From: Burkholderiales bacterium
GTDB taxonomy: Bacteria > Pseudomonadota > Gammaproteobacteria > Burkholderiales > Burkholderiaceae
Reading direction: 5' to 3'
NCBI GenBank assembly: GCA_026225235.1
Contig: JAMFSK010000122.1
Coordinates: 1 to 61,257 of the forward strand
DNA: 61,257 nucleotides
The notes beneath the pieces were generated by a model. That model was not told the DNA's origin. It searched no databases and saw nothing but the letters and a program-made list of their open reading frames with translations. Position numbers and translations under genes: made by a program. Each line of letters starts with the position of its first letter. Within the stretch, counting starts at the first letter, position 1. Shown in pieces: positions 7,057-17,414 of this stretch.

Positions 7057-9042
7057 ATGTCCACAAAGAAGCCAACACCGTCGTATAGCGAAGCATCGAT
7101 CAAGGTCCTCAAAGGACTCGAGCCGGTCAAACAGCGACCCGGCATGTACACGCGTACTGAGAATCCGCTGCACATCATGCAGGAGGTGGTCGACAACGCG
7201 TCAGATGAGGCGCTCGGCGGCTACGGCAAGCAGATTCTCGTGACGCTCCATGCGGATGGCTCTGTCAGCGTCGACGACGATGGCCGCGGCATCCCCTTCG
7301 GTCTGCATCCGGAGGAAGGCGTGGCGGTTGTCGAGATCGTCTTTACCCGGCTTCATGCGGGCGGCAAGTTCGACAAGGCGGCCGGCGGGGCCTACACCTT
7401 CTCGGGCGGTTTGCACGGGGTGGGGGTGTCGGTCACGAACGCCCTGTCGACACGTCTGGACGTGGTGGTCTGGCGCGATGGCAAAGTCGCAGAACTGGGT
7501 TTTGCGCATGGCGAAGTAGTGCGGCCGCTGACGGTGCGCACAGCCGTGCGGGGCGAGAAGAAATCCGGCACGCGCGTGACCGCCTGGGCCGACCCCAAGT
7601 ATTTCGATTCACCGAACCTGCCCGTCGCGGAGCTGCAACGGCTGTTGCGCTCGAAGGCGGTCCTGCTGCCGGGTGTCGAGGTTGTGCTCGTGGTCGAGAA
7701 GACGGGCGAGCGCTTCGAATGGAAGTATGAAGCGGGCCTGCGTGGCTATCTGCTCGAGGGCCTGGGTGACAACGAGCCGCTGATTCCGCTGTTCGAAGGC
7801 GAGCGCTTTGCGGACGGCTCGCGCGGCAGCGACGACAACTTCGCCGAAGGCGAAGGCGCAGCGTGGGTGGTCGCGTGGACCGAGGAAGGCGCACTGCTGC
7901 GCGAATCCTATGTGAACCTGATTCCGACACCGGCCGGCGGCACGCATGAGGCGGGTTTGCGCGAAGGCTTGTTCCAGGCGGTCAAGAGCTTTATCGAACT
8001 GCACGGGATGTTGCCCAAGGGCGTGCGCCTGTTGCCCGAGGATGTCTTCTCGCGCGTGTCGTTTGTGTTATCGGCGAAGGTGCTCGATCCGCAGTTCCAG
8101 GGGCAGATCAAGGAGCGGCTCAACAGCCGCGACGCGGTGCGCCTGGTGTCATCGTTCACGCGCCCAGGGCTCGAGCTCTGGCTGAACCAGCACGTCGACC
8201 TCGGGCGCAAACTCGCGGATCTCGTGATCAAGCAGGCCCAGGCGCGCACGCGCGCAGGCCAGAAGGTCGAGAAACGCAAGAGTTCGGGCGTCGCGGTGTT
8301 GCCGGGCAAGCTCACGGATTGTGAATCGACTGAACTCGCGCGCAATGAACTCTTCCTCGTCGAGGGCGACTCAGCGGGCGGCTCGGCCAAGATGGGACGC
8401 AACAAGGAATTTCAGGCGATTCTGCCGCTGCGCGGTAAGGTGCTGAACACGTGGGAAACGGAACGCGACAGGCTGTTCGCGAACAATGAAGTCCACGACA
8501 TCGCTGTCGCGATGGGCGTCGACCCGCACAGCGCAGAGGATTCACCAGATCTGAGCAATTTGCGCTACGGCAAGATCTGCATTCTCTCGGATGCGGACGT
8601 CGATGGCTCGCACATTCAGGTGCTGCTGTTGACGCTCTTCTTCAAACACTTCCCGCACTTGATCGCGCGCGGACACGTGCATGTCGCACGGCCGCCGCTG
8701 TTTCGCGTCGATGCGCCTGCGCGCGGCAAAAAGCCGGCACAGAAGCTCTACGCGCTCGATGACGGTGAACTCGAGGCGATTCTCGACAAGCTGAGCAAGG
8801 ATGGCGTGCGCGATACGCAATGGACCATCAGCCGCTTCAAGGGTCTGGGCGAAATGAATGCGGAGCAGCTCTGGGATACTACGATGAACCCCGATACACG
8901 CCGGCTGATGCCGATTTCGCTCGGCGAGCTCGATTTCACATCGACCGTGGGCACCATGAATATGCTGATGGGCAAGGGTGAAGCCGCGGCTCGGCGGGGC
9001 TGGATCGAAGACAAGGGTAATGAGGTAGAGGCGGATATCTGA
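7057..9042 (+). CDS. parE: DNA topoisomerase IV subunit B
   Basis: 661 residues, the usual length of ParE. The N-terminal GHKL ATPase shows [18 protein letters not shown] and [15 protein letters not shown]. The transducer region follows, and the TOPRIM domain has [14 protein letters not shown] with its catalytic Glu and later DADVDG. The shorter C-terminus and [17 protein letters not shown] distinguish it from GyrB. With ParC it decatenates daughter chromosomes using ATP. parC begins two bases after its stop, so the two subunits are cotranscribed and probably translationally coupled. Confidence 0.97.
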   Translation: MSTKKPTPSYSEASIKVLKGLEPVKQRPGMYTRTENPLHIMQEVVDNASDEALGGYGKQILVTLHADGSVSVDDDGRGIPFGLHPEEGVAVVEIVFTRLHAGGKFDKAAGGAYTFSGGLHGVGVSVTNALSTRLDVVVWRDGKVAELGFAHGEVVRPLTVRTAVRGEKKSGTRVTAWADPKYFDSPNLPVAELQRLLRSKAVLLPGVEVVLVVEKTGERFEWKYEAGLRGYLLEGLGDNEPLIPLFEGERFADGSRGSDDNFAEGEGAAWVVAWTEEGALLRESYVNLIPTPAGGTHEAGLREGLFQAVKSFIELHGMLPKGVRLLPEDVFSRVSFVLSAKVLDPQFQGQIKERLNSRDAVRLVSSFTRPGLELWLNQHVDLGRKLADLVIKQAQARTRAGQKVEKRKSSGVAVLPGKLTDCESTELARNELFLVEGDSAGGSAKMGRNKEFQAILPLRGKVLNTWETERDRLFANNEVHDIAVAMGVDPHSAEDSPDLSNLRYGKICILSDADVDGSHIQVLLLTLFFKHFPHLIARGHVHVARPPLFRVDAPARGKKPAQKLYALDDGELEAILDKLSKDGVRDTQWTISRFKGLGEMNAEQLWDTTMNPDTRRLMPISLGELDFTSTVGTMNMLMGKGEAAARRGWIEDKGNEVEADI

Positions 9043-9043
9043 T

Positions 9044-11350
9044 ATGGAACAGCAGGATATTAACTTCGCACCGCCTGCGGACGGCGAGTACCTGACGCTC
9101 GGCAAGTATGCCGAACAGGCGTATCTGGACTATGCGATCAGCGTCGTGAAAGGTCGTGCGTTGCCCGACGTCAGCGATGGGCAAAAGCCGGTGCAGCGCC
9201 GCTTGCTCTTTGCGATGAACGAAATGGGGCTGCGCGCGGACGCGAAGCCCGTCAAGTCGGCCCGGGTGGTCGGCGATGTGCTCGGCAAGTACCATCCGCA
9301 CGGCGACCAGTCGGCGTACGACGCGCTGGTGCGTCTTGCTCAGGACTTCTCGCTGCGCTATCCGCTGATCGACGGCCAGGGCAATTTCGGTTCGCGCGAC
9401 GGCGATGGTGCCGCAGCGATGCGTTACACCGAAACGCGGCTGGCACCGATTGCGCGCCTGTTGCTTGATGAAATCGATGAAGGCACGGTCGATTTCATGC
9501 CGAACTACGACGGCTCTTTCCAGGAGCCGAAGCTGTTGCCGGCGCGTCTGCCCTTCGTGCTGCTCAATGGCGCGTCGGGGATTGCCGTGGGTCTTGCGAC
9601 AGAAATCCCGTCGCATAACCTGCGCGAAGTGGCCAATGCCGCGGTCTCGCTGATCCGCAATCCGAAGCTCACGCATGCAGAACTGATTGAGCATTTGCCG
9701 GGACCGGATTTCCCCGGTGGTGGCCAAATCATCTCGAGCCCCGCTGAAATCGCGGCGGCCTACGAGAGCGGGCGCGGCAGCCTCAAGGTGCGGGCCCGCT
9801 GGAAGATCGAGGAGATGGCGCGCGGGCAGTGGCAGGTTGTCGTTACTGAGTTGCCGCCGAACGCGTCGTGTCAGAAGGTGCTCGAGGAAATCGAGGAGCT
9901 CACCAATCCGAAGATCAAGCTCGGCAAGAAGTCGCTGACGCCCGAACAGTTGCAGAACAAGCAGAACCTGCTCGCAATGCTCGACACGGTGCGCGACGAA
10001 TCCGGCCGGGATGCGCCGGTGCGGATCGTGTTCGAACCGAAGTCGAGCCGTGTCGACCAGACCGAATTCGTCAATACGCTGCTTGCTCACACGAGCATGG
10101 AGTCAGGTGTTGCGCTGAACCTGGTGATGATCGGCACCGACGGCCGGCCGCGCCAGAAGTCGGTGCTCGATATCCTGCGCGAGTGGGTCGAGTTCCGGGC
10201 GTTGACGCTCACGCGCCGCAGCCGTTTCCGGCTCACGCGTGTGAACGACCGGATTCATATTCTCGAAGGGCGGATGATCGTCTTCCTGAATATCGACGAA
10301 GTGATTCACATCATTCGCGAGGCCGACGAACCGAAGTCCGCCTTGATGACGCGATTCGAACTGAGCGAGCGGCAAGCCGAAGACATTCTTGAAATCCGCT
10401 TGCGTCAGCTTGCGCGGCTCGAAAGCATCAAGATCGAAAAGGAACTGCAGAGCCTGCGCGACGACAAGTCGAAGCTTGAAGAACTCCTCGCCAGCGAGTC
10501 GGCGCTCAAGCGGCTGATGATCCGCGAGATCGAAGCCGACGCGAAACAGTATGGCGACGATCGCCGCACCCTGATCCAAGCAGAGAAGCGTGCGGTGTTC
10601 GAGCAGCGGGTGGTCGACGAGCCGGTCACAGTGGTGGTGTCGCAGAAGGGCTGGGTCCGCACGGCAAAGGGCCACGGTCTCGATTCCGCGCAGTTCACCT
10701 TCAAGGCCGGCGATGCTTTATATGGGGCTTTCGCGAGCCGCACGACCGACACGCTGATCGCGTGGGGCAGCAATGGCCGGGTCTACTCGGTCAGTGTCGC
10801 CTCGCTGCCGGGCGGCCGGGGCGATGGCGTGCCGGTGACCTCGCTGATCGAACTCGAGAGCGGCACGCATTTGATGCATTACTACGCGGCGGCGGCCGAT
10901 CAGGCCTTGCTGCTGTCATCATCCGCTGGCTACGGCTTTATCGCGAAGATTGGCGATATGGTGAGCCGGGTCAAGGCAGGCAAGGGGTTCATGACACTCG
11001 ACGATGGCGCGTTGCCGCTCGTGCCGATGCCGATCTGGGCGCAGGCAAAGCAGGTGGCTTGCCTGGCTGACGATGGTCGTGTGCTGGTGTTTGGCCTCGA
11101 CGAAATGAAGACCTTGTCGGGCGGCGGCCGCGGCGTGACGCTGATCGCACTCGAAGACAAGGAGCATCTCGTCCAGGCGACGCCGATCGGTGCCGCGGGT
11201 GTGGTGTTGCTCGGTGCCGGCCGTGGTGGCAAGCCGACCGAGGTAGAACTGCGCGGCGCGGCACTGGCTACGCATGTCGGCAAACGAGCCCGCAAGGGCC
11301 GCAAGCCGGACAGCCGTCTCAAGATCGAGGCGCTGCGACCGGCACTGTAA
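9044..11350 (+). CDS. parC: DNA topoisomerase IV subunit A
   Basis: 768 residues. The winged-helix breakage-reunion domain contains the catalytic Tyr in MRYTETRL (Tyr128 by my count). The quinolone-determining stretch reads [10 protein letters not shown], with Gln then Ser where the Escherichia coli protein has Ser80-Ala81. A coiled-coil tower and a C-terminal beta-pinwheel with repeated [16 protein letters not shown] motifs follow. It forms the A2B2 enzyme with the upstream ParE. Not GyrA: the pinwheel is short and the GyrA-box is not evident. Confidence 0.97.
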   Translation: MEQQDINFAPPADGEYLTLGKYAEQAYLDYAISVVKGRALPDVSDGQKPVQRRLLFAMNEMGLRADAKPVKSARVVGDVLGKYHPHGDQSAYDALVRLAQDFSLRYPLIDGQGNFGSRDGDGAAAMRYTETRLAPIARLLLDEIDEGTVDFMPNYDGSFQEPKLLPARLPFVLLNGASGIAVGLATEIPSHNLREVANAAVSLIRNPKLTHAELIEHLPGPDFPGGGQIISSPAEIAAAYESGRGSLKVRARWKIEEMARGQWQVVVTELPPNASCQKVLEEIEELTNPKIKLGKKSLTPEQLQNKQNLLAMLDTVRDESGRDAPVRIVFEPKSSRVDQTEFVNTLLAHTSMESGVALNLVMIGTDGRPRQKSVLDILREWVEFRALTLTRRSRFRLTRVNDRIHILEGRMIVFLNIDEVIHIIREADEPKSALMTRFELSERQAEDILEIRLRQLARLESIKIEKELQSLRDDKSKLEELLASESALKRLMIREIEADAKQYGDDRRTLIQAEKRAVFEQRVVDEPVTVVVSQKGWVRTAKGHGLDSAQFTFKAGDALYGAFASRTTDTLIAWGSNGRVYSVSVASLPGGRGDGVPVTSLIELESGTHLMHYYAAAADQALLLSSSAGYGFIAKIGDMVSRVKAGKGFMTLDDGALPLVPMPIWAQAKQVACLADDGRVLVFGLDEMKTLSGGGRGVTLIALEDKEHLVQATPIGAAGVVLLGAGRGGKPTEVELRGAALATHVGKRARKGRKPDSRLKIEALRPAL

Positions 11351-11413
11351 TGTGGTCCGCTACAACGATCATCCCGAGTACACCCTGAACGGCTACGTTC
11401 CCGAGAGCCCTAC

Positions 11414-11869
11414 ATGAATCACGCTTTTGAAATTGCTTTGTTTGCCCATTTGCTCGGCGTTACGGTCTGGATCGGCGGGATGGTCTTTGCACACTTCTGC
11501 CTACGCACGTCGCTCGCCGAACTCACGCCGCAATCGCGCCTGCCGCTGATGGAATCGGCGCTCGGCAAGTTCTTCAACTGGGTGTCTGGCTCAGTGATTG
11601 TGATCCTGCTGAGCGGGGGCTTCATGATGTCGAAGGTGGGCAATATGCATGCGCCGTTGCCCGTGCTGGCAATGGCGGCCATCGGCATCGTCATGATGCT
11701 GTTGTTCGGCCACTTGCGATTTGCCCTGTACCCCAAGGTGCAACGCGCGGTTCAGTCGCAGCGTTGGCCCGATGGTGCACGAGCCATGACGTCGATCCGT
11801 CGGATCGTGGTCATCAACATGGTGCTGGGTGTCGTGACGATTTACCTTGCGGTGATCGGCGGCGTCTAG
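11414..11869 (+). CDS. CopD-like integral membrane protein
   Basis: 151 residues with four predicted membrane helices (roughly 5-27, 55-72, 82-103 and 128-150). A conserved His lies early (FAHLLGVTVWIGGMVFAH) and a GH in helix 3, a layout seen in CopD-superfamily and related uncharacterised membrane proteins. The paired His on helix 1 could bind metal or haem, but that is inference. It follows parC by 63 bases on the same strand and converges with the GGDEF-EAL gene, leaving only nine bases between their stops. Confidence 0.65.
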   Translation: MNHAFEIALFAHLLGVTVWIGGMVFAHFCLRTSLAELTPQSRLPLMESALGKFFNWVSGSVIVILLSGGFMMSKVGNMHAPLPVLAMAAIGIVMMLLFGHLRFALYPKVQRAVQSQRWPDGARAMTSIRRIVVINMVLGVVTIYLAVIGGV

Positions 11870-11878
11870 GTTTCGAGC

Positions 11879-14173
11879 CTAGTTTTCCACCCGCGAGCAG
11901 ACGCCGAAGCGTTCGATCAACGCAGCGACTTCGGAGGCGGGCACCGGCCGCGAGAAGAGGAAGCCCTGTGCTTCAATGCGGCCGAGCGAGGCCAGCCACG
12001 CGATCTGCTCCTCCGTCTCGGTGCCTTCGACAACCACTGTCAGTCCGAGTGACCGGGCGAGCCCGATAATCGCCGACACCATCACGCAGACACTGCGGTC
12101 GTGTGGAATCGCCTGGATAAACGACTTGTCGACCTTGAGCGTATCGACGGCGAAGCGATTCAGGTAAGACAGCGACGAATAGCCGGTGCCGAAGTCGTCG
12201 AGCGCGATGCGCACACCGAGTCGCTTGAGTGCGAAGATCTTCTCGGAGACGAGATCGGGATATTCCATCATCGCCGTCTCGGTGATCTCGAGTTCGAGCT
12301 TGTAGGGCGGGATACGGAACTCCCGCAGGCAGCGCCCGACGGTGTCGAGAATGTCACCGCGCCAAAACTGCACCGACGAGATATTTACCGCCAGCGACAG
12401 CGATTCGTAGCCTTGCCGTTGCCACAGTCCCAGTTGCCGGCAGGCTGACTCCAGCACGAAGTCGCCGATTGGCACGATCAGGCCCGTCGATTCCGCAACC
12501 GGGATAAAGTCGCTCGCGGCGATCAGCCCCTGTTGCGGATGATCCCAGCGTACGAGCGCCTCAAAGCCGGTGATGCACCGCTGGGCGAGATCGATTTTGG
12601 GTTGGTAGGCGAGGAACAACTGGCCTTCGGCAAGCGCCACGCGCAGTTGCTGTTCCCATTTCATCAAGTGATCCGCGCGGTGGGCGAGCGCGGGGGAGTA
12701 GAACGCGTAGCAGCCCTTGCCCGCGTCTTTCGCGCTGTACATCGCGAGGTCGGCCTTCTTGAGCAGATCGATATCGCTTTCACCGGCGACGGTATGCAGG
12801 GCGATGCCGATGCTTGCATGCAGCACGAACGCGCTGCCGCGCAGATCGAAGGGTTCGCGCAGCATCCGGTCGATGGCCTCGGCAAGCTGGGCAGCCGCCT
12901 CTTCGACCCGGTCGCCGCGCATCACTACGACAAACTCGTCGCCTCCGATTCGCGCCAGCATGCCCGCTTCGCCGACCGTATCGCGCAGCCGGGTTGCTGT
13001 CATCAGCAGCACTGAATCGCCCGCGTTATGGCCAAGCGTATCGTTGACCGTCTTGAAATTGTCCAGGTCGATATAGAGAAGGGCAAGACGGCCGACATTG
13101 GCGGGCAGCCCCACTTCATGACGCAGGGTCTTGACGGTCTGATACCGGTTCGGCAAATGCGTGAGCAGGTCGAACTCGACGAGATCGATCATCTCGCGCT
13201 CGCGGCCCAGCAGTTTTGCAATCAGGCCGGTCGACACGCCAAAGAACGCAATCATCGCGAGTGTGATGAACGAGCCCATCAGCAAGTACACATTGCGCAT
13301 GTGATGGTAGTCGGACAACTCGTCCTCTTCGGACAGTCCGACCAGCACGCCGAGCGGATAGCCGTCGATATGCCGGTACGAGACGATCCGCGTCACCCCG
13401 TCGATCGGGTCTTCATACACGCCCGACACATGACGGCCGGTCGGGTAGGTGCCCGCCGCGGAGAACGAGCCCGGTGTCTGCGGCGTGCTGCCGGTTCGGC
13501 GGGCGAGGACGACACCGGTGTCGGAGACGACGGAGATCACCCCGTCCTTGCCGATCGCGGCGTTGTTGTAGAAGTCGTTTGTGAAATACGCGGGGTCTTC
13601 CGAGACCACCACGACGCCGGCGAAGGCGCCGTCAGGGTAGTTGAGCCGGCGCGTCAACTGGAGCGACCAATGCTTCGTGACGCGTCCGAGCACCGGCGCG
13701 CTGATATAGAGCTGGTCGTCGTTTTCGCGTTTGTGGATCGCGAAGTGCTCGCGGTCGGACAGGTCGATCGGTTTCGGATCGTCTTCGGCCGTCGTCGCGA
13801 CGAGTATGCCGTTCTTGTCGATCAGCGAGATCTGAGTGAGGGTGTCGCTTTGGACCAGGCCTTTGTCGACGGTATGGCGCAGGTCGAACTGGTCGGGCGC
13901 TTTCTCGAACTCGTACTTGACGAAGCGAGTGATCTGGTCGACCTGATGGATCGCCTTGATCGTGTGCTGCTCGAGCGCGGCAGATAGGATCGCGGCCGCG
14001 GCGTTCGATTCCCGGTAGGCGGCTTCCTTCTCGACTTGCAGCCGCGTGACGATCACGACCCACAACATGCCCAGCAGCACGAGTCCCAGCAAAGGGATGA
14101 TGAGTAGCGACCGGCGTCCGATCGCCGTGCGATCCGCGGAACGCAGCGGGGCTTTGGGAGTGGAAAATTTCAT
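11879..14173 (-). CDS. membrane-bound GGDEF-EAL cyclic-di-GMP protein with dCache sensor
   Basis: About 764 residues from the ATG at 14173 (an upstream in-frame start at 14386 would add an improbable 71-residue Arg-rich stretch). Order: TM1 (about 22-44), a large periplasmic dCache-type sensor, TM2 (about 300-325), GGDEF (about 340-500) and EAL (about 520-760). The cyclase motif is intact (ARIGGDEF), but the RxxD inhibitory site is absent: GEAG stands at that position. EAL motifs are also intact (FEALVRW, ITETAMME, DDFGTGYSS). It may therefore both make and degrade cyclic di-GMP, with sensor input deciding. The ligand is unknown. Confidence 0.9.
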   Translation of the reverse strand: MKFSTPKAPLRSADRTAIGRRSLLIIPLLGLVLLGMLWVVIVTRLQVEKEAAYRESNAAAAILSAALEQHTIKAIHQVDQITRFVKYEFEKAPDQFDLRHTVDKGLVQSDTLTQISLIDKNGILVATTAEDDPKPIDLSDREHFAIHKRENDDQLYISAPVLGRVTKHWSLQLTRRLNYPDGAFAGVVVVSEDPAYFTNDFYNNAAIGKDGVISVVSDTGVVLARRTGSTPQTPGSFSAAGTYPTGRHVSGVYEDPIDGVTRIVSYRHIDGYPLGVLVGLSEEDELSDYHHMRNVYLLMGSFITLAMIAFFGVSTGLIAKLLGREREMIDLVEFDLLTHLPNRYQTVKTLRHEVGLPANVGRLALLYIDLDNFKTVNDTLGHNAGDSVLLMTATRLRDTVGEAGMLARIGGDEFVVVMRGDRVEEAAAQLAEAIDRMLREPFDLRGSAFVLHASIGIALHTVAGESDIDLLKKADLAMYSAKDAGKGCYAFYSPALAHRADHLMKWEQQLRVALAEGQLFLAYQPKIDLAQRCITGFEALVRWDHPQQGLIAASDFIPVAESTGLIVPIGDFVLESACRQLGLWQRQGYESLSLAVNISSVQFWRGDILDTVGRCLREFRIPPYKLELEITETAMMEYPDLVSEKIFALKRLGVRIALDDFGTGYSSLSYLNRFAVDTLKVDKSFIQAIPHDRSVCVMVSAIIGLARSLGLTVVVEGTETEEQIAWLASLGRIEAQGFLFSRPVPASEVAALIERFGVCSRVEN

Positions 14174-14373
14174 CGCGGCTCGCGGCACTCGACGACGATG
14201 CGCGTGGCGTTTGTGCTGTCCGCGAAGGGAGTCGAAGCGTGCCGCATGTCCCCGTGTTGGCCCTGGTTCTGGTCGTCTGAAGGAGGGTGTGGTCCCGCTC
14301 GCCGGTGCGCGCGGTTGCACGCCGGCAACCATCGGAATAGTAGCGAAATCTGTTGCGAAAGGGAAAGAGAATG

Positions 14374-14396
14374 AAAACGGCCCCACTCGGAGGCCG
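14374..14396 (-). terminator. terminator downstream of ridA-like gene
   Basis: CGGCC (14378-14382) pairs with GGCCG (14392-14396) with T-rich tracts on both sides (TTTTC on minus, TTTTT on plus), so it could work in either direction. On the minus strand it ends the RidA transcript before the GGDEF-EAL gene. Confidence 0.5.
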
Positions 14397-14492
14397 CTTT
14401 TTCAGAGGAGGAATCGGACGCTTCGTCGATAGTGACGATGCGAACTTCCTCAGGGCACGCGCTTTGCGCAGTGCGTAGTTCGTACGCCGTGT

Positions 14493-14957
14493 TTAGCTGA
14501 CTTCGGCAATCAGTTCGATTTCGACACAGGCACCCAGCGGAATCTGGGCCACGCCAAATGCCGAGCGTGCATGTTTGCCGGCCTCTCCGAACACTTCCCC
14601 AAAAAGCTCCGAGGCGCCATTGGTCACGAGATGCTGTTCAGTAAACTCGAGCGTCGAGTTGACCAGGCTCATGACCTTGACGATCCGCGTAACGCGGTTC
14701 AGGTCACCGGTGTGCGCATGCAGCGTGGCGATCAGGTCGATCGCGACGGCCCGCGCTGCGTCACGGCCATCCGCCGTGGTGATGTCCGCGCCAAGCTTGC
14801 CGGCCCACACTTTGCCGTCGCGCTTGGCGATATGGCCCGACACAAAAACGGTATTGCCGGTTTGTGCACTCATGACATAGGCCGCCGCAGGCGCGGCGGC
14901 GACGGGCAGTTCGATGCCGAGGGATTTCAGCTTGGCGTAAACGTCTTGGTTCGACAT
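14493..14957 (-). CDS. RidA (YjgF/YER057c) family protein
   Basis: 154 residues, single Rid domain. Conserved features are VMSAQTGNTVFVSGHIAKRDGK near the N-terminus and the Arg-containing ARSAFGVAQIPLGACVEIE near the C-terminus, with the Glu that closes the active site. RidA proteins trimerise and hydrolyse reactive enamine/imine intermediates released by PLP enzymes. The gene starts 34 bases after the PLP aminotransferase gene on the same strand, which suits that role. Its extra length and divergence from RidA proper place it in another Rid subgroup, so the exact substrate is open. Confidence 0.88.
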   Translation of the reverse strand: MSNQDVYAKLKSLGIELPVAAAPAAAYVMSAQTGNTVFVSGHIAKRDGKVWAGKLGADITTADGRDAARAVAIDLIATLHAHTGDLNRVTRIVKVMSLVNSTLEFTEQHLVTNGASELFGEVFGEAGKHARSAFGVAQIPLGACVEIELIAEVS

Positions 14958-14991
14958 GAGATCTCCAGGAATAAGGGTAGGGCCTGACGGC

Positions 14992-16191
14992 TTAGCAGCG
15001 CGCGCGGATCAGGGCCGCGAGACGACCGATGCCCTCGTCGATCTTGGCCGGCGGCACGGTCGCGAACGACAGCCGCAGGGTATTCGTCTGGCCATCGTTC
15101 GCGTAGAACGGAGCCCCCGGCACGAAGGCGACGTTCTGGGCGATCGCCGCCTGCAGGAGTTCGACCGAGTTGATGTGAGCGGGCAGGGTGACCCAGAGGA
15201 ACATGCCGCCTTCCGGGCGATTCCATTCCACGCCTTCGGGCATATGGTGCTCGAGTGCCGCAAGCATGGCCTCGCACTGGTCCCGATACAGCGCACGGAC
15301 CGTGGGGATATGTTCGTCGAGGAAACCGTCCTTGACCACCTCATAGGCGATGCGCTGCGTGAGGCTTGGGGTGTGGAGGTCGGTGGCCTGCTTGGCCTGC
15401 ACGAGCTTGAAGTGCAAGGCCTCGGGGGCGATCAGGTAGCCCAGGCGCAGGCCCGGGGCGAGCACCTTGGAGAAGGTGCCGAGATGGACCACGTGCTCGG
15501 GCGCGAACGACAGCATCGTCGGCAGCGGCGTGCCGCGATAGTCGAGCGCGCCATACGGGTCGTCTTCAATCAGCGGGAACGCGCCTTCGCGCGCGAGTGC
15601 GGCCAGCGCTTCACGGCGCGCGAGCGGCAGCCGGCGGCCCGTCGGGTTCTGGAAATTCGGTTGCGCATAAAGCAGGCGCGCACCCGCGGTCAGCTCGGGC
15701 GTCAGCGCCTCGGGAATCAGGCCCTGCTCATCGGTCGGCACCTGGACATAGTCCGGCTCGTAGAGCGAGAACGACTGAAGTGCGCCGAGGTAGGTCGGCG
15801 TCTCGACCAGCACTTTGCTGCCCGGGTCGATCAGGGTCTTGCCGAGCAGGTCGAGTGCTTGTTGGGAGCCTGTCGTGATCAGCACCTGCGTCGTGCGGAT
15901 CGGCGTGCCCGCGGTCGAGTAACGCGCGGCAACCCATTCGCGCAGCGGCATATAGCCTTCGGTCGCGCTGTACTGGAGCGACGCGGTGGCGTTCTCGGGG
16001 GTCAGCACATGGGCGGCAGCCGCGGCAATGCGCTCGGTCGGGAAGGTGGCCGGCGAGGGCAGCCCGCCCGCGAACGAAATGACATTCGGCTGCTCGGTGA
16101 CCTTCAGGATTTCCCGGATCGCTGAGCTCGTCAGCTTGCGCGCGCGCTCGGACAGCGGCCAGTGGGCGATGGAAGGGTCACGTTGATTCAT
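14992..16191 (-). CDS. PLP-dependent aminotransferase, LysN/2-aminoadipate type
   Basis: About 399 residues from the ATG at 16191 (MNQRDPS); the longer frame to 16254 looks untranslated. It is a fold-type I aminotransferase. VISFAGGLPSPATFP is typical of the LysN/MocR-domain group, HLGTFSKVLAPGLRLGYL holds the PLP-binding Lys, and LLYAQPNFQNPTGR and the C-terminal NTLRLSF carry cofactor and carboxylate contacts. No N-terminal DNA-binding domain is present, so it is an enzyme and not a MocR regulator. Neighbours (EamA transporter upstream, RidA downstream) suggest amino-acid metabolism, perhaps of aminoadipate, lysine or a branched or aromatic amino acid. Confidence 0.88.
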   Translation of the reverse strand: MNQRDPSIAHWPLSERARKLTSSAIREILKVTEQPNVISFAGGLPSPATFPTERIAAAAAHVLTPENATASLQYSATEGYMPLREWVAARYSTAGTPIRTTQVLITTGSQQALDLLGKTLIDPGSKVLVETPTYLGALQSFSLYEPDYVQVPTDEQGLIPEALTPELTAGARLLYAQPNFQNPTGRRLPLARREALAALAREGAFPLIEDDPYGALDYRGTPLPTMLSFAPEHVVHLGTFSKVLAPGLRLGYLIAPEALHFKLVQAKQATDLHTPSLTQRIAYEVVKDGFLDEHIPTVRALYRDQCEAMLAALEHHMPEGVEWNRPEGGMFLWVTLPAHINSVELLQAAIAQNVAFVPGAPFYANDGQTNTLRLSFATVPPAKIDEGIGRLAALIRARC

Positions 16192-16263
16192 GGCAGGGCT
16201 CGAAAACGAATGGAATAAACGACAGAGGATACTTCGACCGGCGCGCGGCACCAACCCCCGACA

Positions 16264-17268
16264 CTAGACCGCGCGGGCGGCCGACGCGGCCTGCGTGGTC
16301 TGTGCAGCTTGTGCGGACGGTGCGGCTAGCGATATTTTCGCGGCGCCAGCGGCACCGGTCGGACTGGCCGTGGTGCGCTGCGCCACTGCCGCCCTGCGTC
16401 CCGCCATAACCGTAGCGAGCACCGCCAACGCGAACAGCCAGCTGACAGACGCCACCGACTCGCCGAACAGCAGCGCCGAAAATCCGAGCGTCAGGAAGAT
16501 TTGCAGCAATTGTACTTGGCCGACACGTGCGATGCCGCCGCGGGCGAGCCCGGCATACCATGCAAAGAAGCCGAGCAACTGAGAAAACAAGGACAGATAG
16601 CCGAAGGCGAACCAGACATGCGGAGCGACAGGCCCGTGATGCTGCCAGGCCAGCCAGCCGACCGGCGCCACCAGCACGGGCGCCGACAGGACGAGCGCCC
16701 AGCAGATCACCTGCCAGTCGCCGAGCTCCTTGGCAAGGCGGCCGCCTTCGGCATAACCGAGGCCGCAGGTCGCGATGGCCGCGAGCATCCACAGATCCCC
16801 TACTGCGGGCGCGCCATGACCGGTCCAGAGGGCATAGGCCAGCACCAGCGCGCTGCCGAGCACCGCCCAGCCCCAGAACGCGCGCGAGGGGCGTTCGTGC
16901 GAGAGCCAGGCGGCATAGAGTGCAGTCGCGAGCGGCAGCAGTCCATTGACGACCGCCCCATGCGAGGCGGGCACCGTCTGCAATGCCAGCCCTGAAAACA
17001 CGGGGTAGCCAACGATCACTCCGAACGAGATCACGGCGAGCCGGCCCATCTGTGAAAGACTCGGCCGTTTTTCGCGGCGCCAGATCAGCAGCGCGGCCGC
17101 CGGAATGGCCGCGACCAGCGCGCGCCCGAGCCCGACAAGAATCGGGTTCAGACTGGTGATCGCGACATGCGTCATCGGCAGCGAAAGGCTGAAGATGGTG
17201 ACGCCAAGCAGCCCGAGCAGCATCCCTTGTGTCTGGTTATTGATCGGCTTGCGTTCGCTGCTTGGCAT
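16264..17268 (-). CDS. EamA/DMT family transporter
   Basis: 334 residues with ten predicted membrane helices formed by two EamA repeats, ending in an unusual Ala/Thr-rich cytoplasmic tail (about residues 300-334, AQAAQTTQAASAA type). Such permeases export amino acids or other small metabolites. The next gene on the strand is an aminotransferase whose start lies about 70 bases away, so a shared role in amino-acid handling is likely but not shown. The low-complexity tail is a possible oddity of the terminal coding sequence. Confidence 0.85.
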   Translation of the reverse strand: MPSSERKPINNQTQGMLLGLLGVTIFSLSLPMTHVAITSLNPILVGLGRALVAAIPAAALLIWRREKRPSLSQMGRLAVISFGVIVGYPVFSGLALQTVPASHGAVVNGLLPLATALYAAWLSHERPSRAFWGWAVLGSALVLAYALWTGHGAPAVGDLWMLAAIATCGLGYAEGGRLAKELGDWQVICWALVLSAPVLVAPVGWLAWQHHGPVAPHVWFAFGYLSLFSQLLGFFAWYAGLARGGIARVGQVQLLQIFLTLGFSALLFGESVASVSWLFALAVLATVMAGRRAAVAQRTTASPTGAAGAAKISLAAPSAQAAQTTQAASAARAV

Positions 17269-17348
17269 GAAGGTTCTCTACGCTGTGACGTTTCCGGATT
17301 TGGATTCCGGGTTCACAAACTGTAGCCGGTTCGACCGGGCCAGTAACG

Positions 17349-17379
17349 GTACAGTTGGCCAAATACTTCGCTGTACAGT
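17349..17379 (-). promoter_or_regulatory. GTACAGT direct repeat upstream of EamA gene
   Basis: GTACAGT occurs at 17349-17355 and 17373-17379, 24 bases apart, with the second inside the palindrome CTGTACAG. It lies about 80-110 bases before the EamA start, so it is placed like an operator. The cognate regulator is unknown. Confidence 0.3.
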
Positions 17380-17414
17380 GCGTGAGGGAGGCGATCAGTG
17401 TGGGCTTGGACTGA

